64,000 bases of DNA from Alistipes provencensis (GTDB lineage Bacteria > Bacteroidota > Bacteroidia > Bacteroidales > Rikenellaceae): NCBI RefSeq assembly GCF_900083545.1, contig NZ_LT559262.1, positions 2,818,302 to 2,882,301 of the forward strand, given 5' to 3'. Made by a program: the position numbers and the translations under genes. Shown piece after piece: positions 63,505 through 64,000 of this stretch. Positions within the stretch are counted from its first letter, which is position 1. Every line of letters begins with the position of its first letter. Below the pieces are notes generated by a model that had not been told where the DNA came from, ran no database searches, and saw nothing but the letters and a program-made list of their open reading frames with translations.

Positions 63505-63532
63505 AAAGCCGCGGCACAGACCGCGGCTTTTT
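63505..63532 (+). terminator. Intrinsic terminator after the LruC gene
   Basis: AAAGCCGCGG pairs with CCGCGGCTTT around CACAGA, followed by TT. Confidence 0.85.
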
Positions 63533-63555
63533 CGTATCCGTTTCCGACTGCACAT

Positions 63556-63588
63556 AAAAAACGATCCGCAGGAAACCCTGCGGATCGT
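63556..63588 (-). terminator. Intrinsic terminator of the TetR-type gene
   Basis: On the minus strand ACGATCCGCAGG pairs with CCTGCGGATCGT around TTT, followed by a T-run (63556-63560). Confidence 0.8.
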
Positions 63589-63611
63589 CTCTTATCGGGA
63601 TGAAACCCGGC

Positions 63612-64000
63612 CTATCTGCGGTCGATCAGCTCGATGCCCTTCCGGGTCGCCGCGCCGCGGAGAATGGTGCGGCAGAAGAGGTAGAGCTCCTCACGGACCG
63701 TGCCCGTCAGGCGCAGTTCGTAGAGCGTGTTCATCAGCCGGTCTGCGAATGCCGGAGCGTCGATCTCCGGAAGCAGAAGCTCTTCGTCGCGGCAGGCTTC
63801 GAGACAGCGTGTGATCTCCCGGTGCCAGAATTCCCGGTGTTCGTCGTAATGTTCGGCAAAGATGACCTTGTGGCGGATGTCCGACAGGAAACGGGGGTCC
63901 ACCGTGTAGAGGTTGTCCATGTACTCGTTGACCAGCTTGAGCACCTTTTGCAGCGAATTGCCGCCGCGGCGCTTGCTGCAGGCGACGATGCGTTCCCGCT
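63612..64000 (-). CDS. TetR-like transcriptional regulator, C-terminal part (partial)
   Basis: The frame is open to the right edge. The visible 129 residues start RERIVACSKRRGGNSLQKVL and are helical, with YMDNLYTVDPRFLSDIRHK and FWHREITRCLEACRDEELLLPEIDAP. This resembles the ligand-binding domain of TetR/AcrR proteins; the DNA-binding part would be beyond base 64000. A GTG at 63944 would give 110 residues but is internal. The regulated gene is not visible. Confidence 0.65.
   Translation of the reverse strand, partial: RERIVACSKRRGGNSLQKVLKLVNEYMDNLYTVDPRFLSDIRHKVIFAEHYDEHREFWHREITRCLEACRDEELLLPEIDAPAFADRLMNTLYELRLTGTVREELYLFCRTILRGAATRKGIELIDRR

Noticed and set aside
1..64000. tRNA, rRNA or CRISPR array
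   Set aside because: I found no cloverleaf, rRNA segment or regularly spaced direct repeat on reading the window; a dedicated scan was not possible.

Overview
The window looks like a piece of a Bacteroidales chromosome, most likely Alistipes or a close Rikenellaceae relative. The evidence is Bacteroidetes-type promoters (TAnnTTTG at -7, TTTG about 19 bases upstream), no Shine-Dalgarno sequences, lipoproteins of FISUMP, fimbrillin and LruC type, a CTnDOT-like integrative element, and GC-rich core genes. The genus is an inference from gene content and composition.

Bases 1 to about 15,510 are the integrase end of a CTnDOT-family integrative and conjugative element. From the right end inwards: an IntDOT-like tyrosine recombinase, a RhuM-like small protein, two rightward helix-turn-helix genes, then a leftward operon matching the CTnDOT excision module (xis2c-like, xis2d-like, orf3-like, topoisomerase exc), a DUF1896 gene, and a giant DNA methylase/helicase. 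A group II intron with its own reverse transcriptase splits the helicase gene at its ATP-binding motif. The transfer genes would lie beyond the left edge. The element ends at GTAACTTTGC (15,500-15,509), which matches the IntDOT core site and is also the -7 box of the chromosomal truA gene.

The rest is chromosome: truA and a small membrane protein; lpdA with a C69 dipeptidase; a lipoprotein, a YggS-type PLP protein and proC; a glycosyltransferase; a leftward cell-envelope and nucleotide run (yicC, gmk, nadD-TPR, ddl, DUF3109, M23 peptidase); serine synthesis (serC, serA, DUF1015); a 2-oxoacid:ferredoxin oxidoreductase operon; a Prx6-type peroxiredoxin; a membrane sulfatase-fold enzyme; a leftward run of metal ABC permease, LptF/G permease, ribAB, VOC protein and fmt; mtaB; a HAMP-type sensor with trkH, a SPOR-like protein, NfeD and FloA; an esterase/SGNH fusion; a double CDGSH protein; surface lipoproteins; an MFS transporter; and the metY-metX-hom operon next to a LruC lipoprotein. 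A partial TetR-type regulator closes the window.

The most notable find is in front of metY-metX-hom. A 31-codon leader ORF with seven Met codons (MMMDTMM cluster) is followed by a strong terminator and a competing antiterminator that overlaps the leader stop codon. This has the layout of classical ribosome-mediated attenuation, here sensing methionine. Other points of interest are a ~100 bp repeat shared by two promoters, three nine-base G/C tracts in or before surface-related genes, a fimbrillin-like gene broken by a single TGG-to-TAG change, and a SerA with Lys in place of the catalytic His.
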